Under the pieces are notes generated by a model, which worked only from the letters and a program-made list of their open reading frames with translations, searched no databases and was not told where the DNA came from. A program made the translations under genes and the position numbers. From Bacilli bacterium (GTDB lineage: Bacteria; Bacillota_I; Bacilli_A; RF39; UBA660), in contig JAFRQT010000044.1 in assembly GCA_017428485.1 (NCBI GenBank), forward strand, positions 44,374 to 108,373: a stretch of 64,000 bases of DNA, in the 5' to 3' direction. Shown here piece by piece: positions 62,985-64,000 of the stretch. The stretch's first letter is position 1. Each line of letters starts with the position of its first letter.

Positions 62985-63013
62985 TTGACATAAAAAACAA
63001 TAAATGTTATATT
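62985..63013 (+). promoter_or_regulatory. tRNA cluster promoter
   Basis: TTGACA (62985-62990), exactly 17 nt, TATATT (63008-63013); the first tRNA begins 22 nt downstream. Confidence 0.8.
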
Positions 63014-63035
63014 TAATAGCGTCAACAGGAAATAT

Positions 63036-63112
63036 GGGCGATTAGCTCAGTTGGTTAGAGCATCTGCCTTACAAGCAGGGGGTCGGGAGTTCGAGTCTCT
63101 CATCGCCCACCA
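63036..63112 (+). tRNA. tRNA-Val (TAC)
   Basis: Full cloverleaf; GGGCGAT acceptor pairs with ATCGCCC; anticodon loop CTTACAA. Encoded CCA. Confidence 0.95.
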
Positions 63113-63128
63113 TTTTTATGTTTACAAT

Positions 63129-63204
<76 letters not shown>

Positions 63205-63240
63205 TTTTTATATAATATGCTTGTTTCAAGCTATTATAGA

Positions 63241-63290
63241 TTTAGTCCATTAGCGACTAAAATGTATTGCAAAATCAATGGTTTTGCAAT
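63241..63290 (+). other. Two hairpins inside the tRNA cluster
   Basis: The wider gap between tRNA-Thr and tRNA-Tyr holds TTTAGTC/GACTAAA (63241-63261) and a 9-bp ATTGCAAAA/TTTTGCAAT stem (63266-63290). No ORF or tRNA. They may be processing or partial termination sites. Confidence 0.5.
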
Positions 63291-63296
63291 CAATCT

Positions 63297-63380
63297 GGAG
63301 AGATAGCGAAGTGGCTAAACGCGGCAGACTGTAAATCTGTTCCTTCGGGTTCCATGGTTCGAATCCATGTCTCTCCACCA
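63297..63380 (+). tRNA. tRNA-Tyr (GTA)
   Basis: GGAGAGA/TCTCTCC acceptor, long variable arm, anticodon loop CTGTAAA; encoded CCA. Confidence 0.95.
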
Positions 63381-63389
63381 CTTGTATTT

Positions 63390-63465
63390 TGCCTCGTAGC
63401 CAAGTGGTAAGGCACAAGACTTTGACTCTTGCATTCCGCTGGTTCGAATCCAGCCGAGGCAACCA
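63390..63465 (+). tRNA. tRNA-Gln (TTG)
   Basis: TGCCTCG/CGAGGCA acceptor; anticodon loop CTTTGAC; encoded CCA. Confidence 0.93.
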
Positions 63466-63479
63466 TCTTTATTTTAAAC

Positions 63480-63555
63480 GTCTCGCTAGCTCAGTCGGTA
63501 GAGCACTTGACTTTTAATCAAGGGGTCTGGAGTTCGAATCTCCAGCGAGACACCA
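63480..63555 (+). tRNA. tRNA-Lys (TTT)
   Basis: GTCTCGC/GCGAGAC acceptor; anticodon loop CTTTTAA; encoded CCA. Confidence 0.95.
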
Positions 63556-63563
63556 TTTTTTGT

Positions 63564-63652
63564 GCCTTAGTGGCGGAATAGGTAGACGCACAGGACTTAA
63601 AATCCTGCGAGTGTAAAAGCTCATGTCGGTTCGAGTCCGACCTGAGGCACCA
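63564..63652 (+). tRNA. tRNA-Leu (TAA)
   Basis: GCCTTAG/CTGAGGC acceptor, long variable arm; anticodon loop CTTAAAA; encoded CCA. Confidence 0.93.
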
Positions 63653-63663
63653 ATTATATATTT

Positions 63664-63756
63664 GGAGGAATACCCAAGTCTGGTTGAAGGGACCGGTCTT
63701 GAAAACCGGGAGGTCGAGAAATCGGCGCAGGGGTTCGAATCCCTTTTCCTCCGCCA
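63664..63756 (+). tRNA. tRNA-Ser (TGA)
   Basis: GGAGGAA/TTCCTCC acceptor, long variable arm; anticodon loop CTTGAAA; encoded CCA. Confidence 0.95.
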
Positions 63757-63766
63757 TCTTAAATAT

Positions 63767-63843
63767 CGCGGGATGGAGCAATCTGGTAGCTCGCTGGGCT
63801 CATAACCCAGAGGTTGTTGGTTCAAATCCGACTCCCGCAACCA
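63767..63843 (+). tRNA. Initiator tRNA-Met (CAT)
   Basis: CGCGGGA with a C1-A72 mismatch and the GGG/CCC base of the anticodon stem mark it as the initiator. Anticodon loop CTCATAA; encoded CCA. Confidence 0.95.
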
Positions 63844-63844
63844 T

Positions 63845-63920
63845 GGTTCGTTGGTGTAGTGGTTATCACGCTCGCCTGTCACGCGAGAGATCACGGGTTC
63901 AAGTCCCGTACGAACCGCCA
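63845..63920 (+). tRNA. tRNA-Asp (GTC)
   Basis: GGTTCGT/ACGAACC acceptor; anticodon loop CTGTCAC; encoded CCA. One base after the previous tRNA. Confidence 0.95.
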
Positions 63921-63923
63921 TGT

Positions 63924-63999
63924 GGCTTCATAGCTCAGTTGGCAGAGCACAAGACTGAAAATCTTGGTGTCGTTGGTTCGATTCCAACTGAAGCCACCA
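63924..63999 (+). tRNA. tRNA-Phe (GAA)
   Basis: GGCTTCA/TGAAGCC acceptor; anticodon loop CTGAAAA; encoded CCA. The window ends one base later, so more tRNAs may follow. Confidence 0.95.
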
Positions 64000-64000
64000 T

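Noticed and set aside
63250..63921. Minus-strand ORFs across the tRNA cluster
   Set aside because: They are antisense readings of tRNA genes (repeated RLDSNQR-like phrases) and contain no real protein signal.

Overview
The window is strongly AT-rich, dense with genes and shows only short leaders. The standard code is used: TGA works as a stop in yggS, the GT4 gene and the traC-like gene, and Trp is TGG. Pyruvate:ferredoxin oxidoreductase, a 2[4Fe-4S] fermentative enzyme, a sortase-type surface protein, Bacillus-like yunB/yutD/yutH genes and GGTGAT-type ribosome binding sites point to an anaerobic, wall-bearing, low-GC Bacillota. It is probably a gut Bacilli lineage of the uncultured RF39/RFN20 kind; that placement is inference, because no rRNA gene is present.

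Layout. 1-1.4 kb: an accessory edge with a truncated DUF4268 gene, a small DNA-binding-like protein and a gene-free stretch. 1.4-2.2 kb: yggS and a small acidic ORF. 2.3-10.1 kb: a surface-glycan-like cassette with a transglutaminase-fold protein, two histidine phosphatases (one fused to a glycosyltransferase), GT4 and GT2 enzymes and an alkaline-phosphatase-superfamily hydrolase. 10.2-33.8 kb: mostly envelope genes. These include a 2186-residue repeat protein, a tiny lipopeptide gene, an orphan type IV prepilin, a thioester/Cna_B adhesin with an NPPTG sorting signal, a 718-residue fusion of two cysteine-peptidase-like domains around a VirB2-like segment, a cytoplasmic trypsin-like protease operon, a PAP2 phosphatase and a membrane thioredoxin. 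33.9-42 kb: nifJ, a candidate small RNA, recG and yebC flanked by two paralogous small proteins.

42.1-53.1 kb: a type IV secretion-like operon (VirB6, PrgI/VirB3, TraC-like, VirB4, a double peptidoglycan hydrolase, two VirB8-like candidates and VirD4). It has no relaxase, integrase or oriT-like neighbour and is embedded among housekeeping genes, so it looks resident rather than mobile. With the VirB2-like fusion at 26-28 kb it could form an export machine through the cell wall. This is the best candidate for an undescribed system in the window.

53.1-63 kb: rhodanese, rmuC, ytqA, a dacF-like carboxypeptidase, a pseudouridine synthase, ferredoxin, the yunB-yutD-yutH group and an S1-domain protein. 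63.0-64 kb: ten tRNA genes in one direction behind a near-consensus promoter; the cluster may continue past the window.

Regulation. Many genes carry GGTGA-type Shine-Dalgarno sequences. Six others have a TATAAT-like -10 box ending 5-6 nt before the ATG and no Shine-Dalgarno, suggesting leaderless mRNAs. All functional calls rest on reading motifs by eye; no database search was done.
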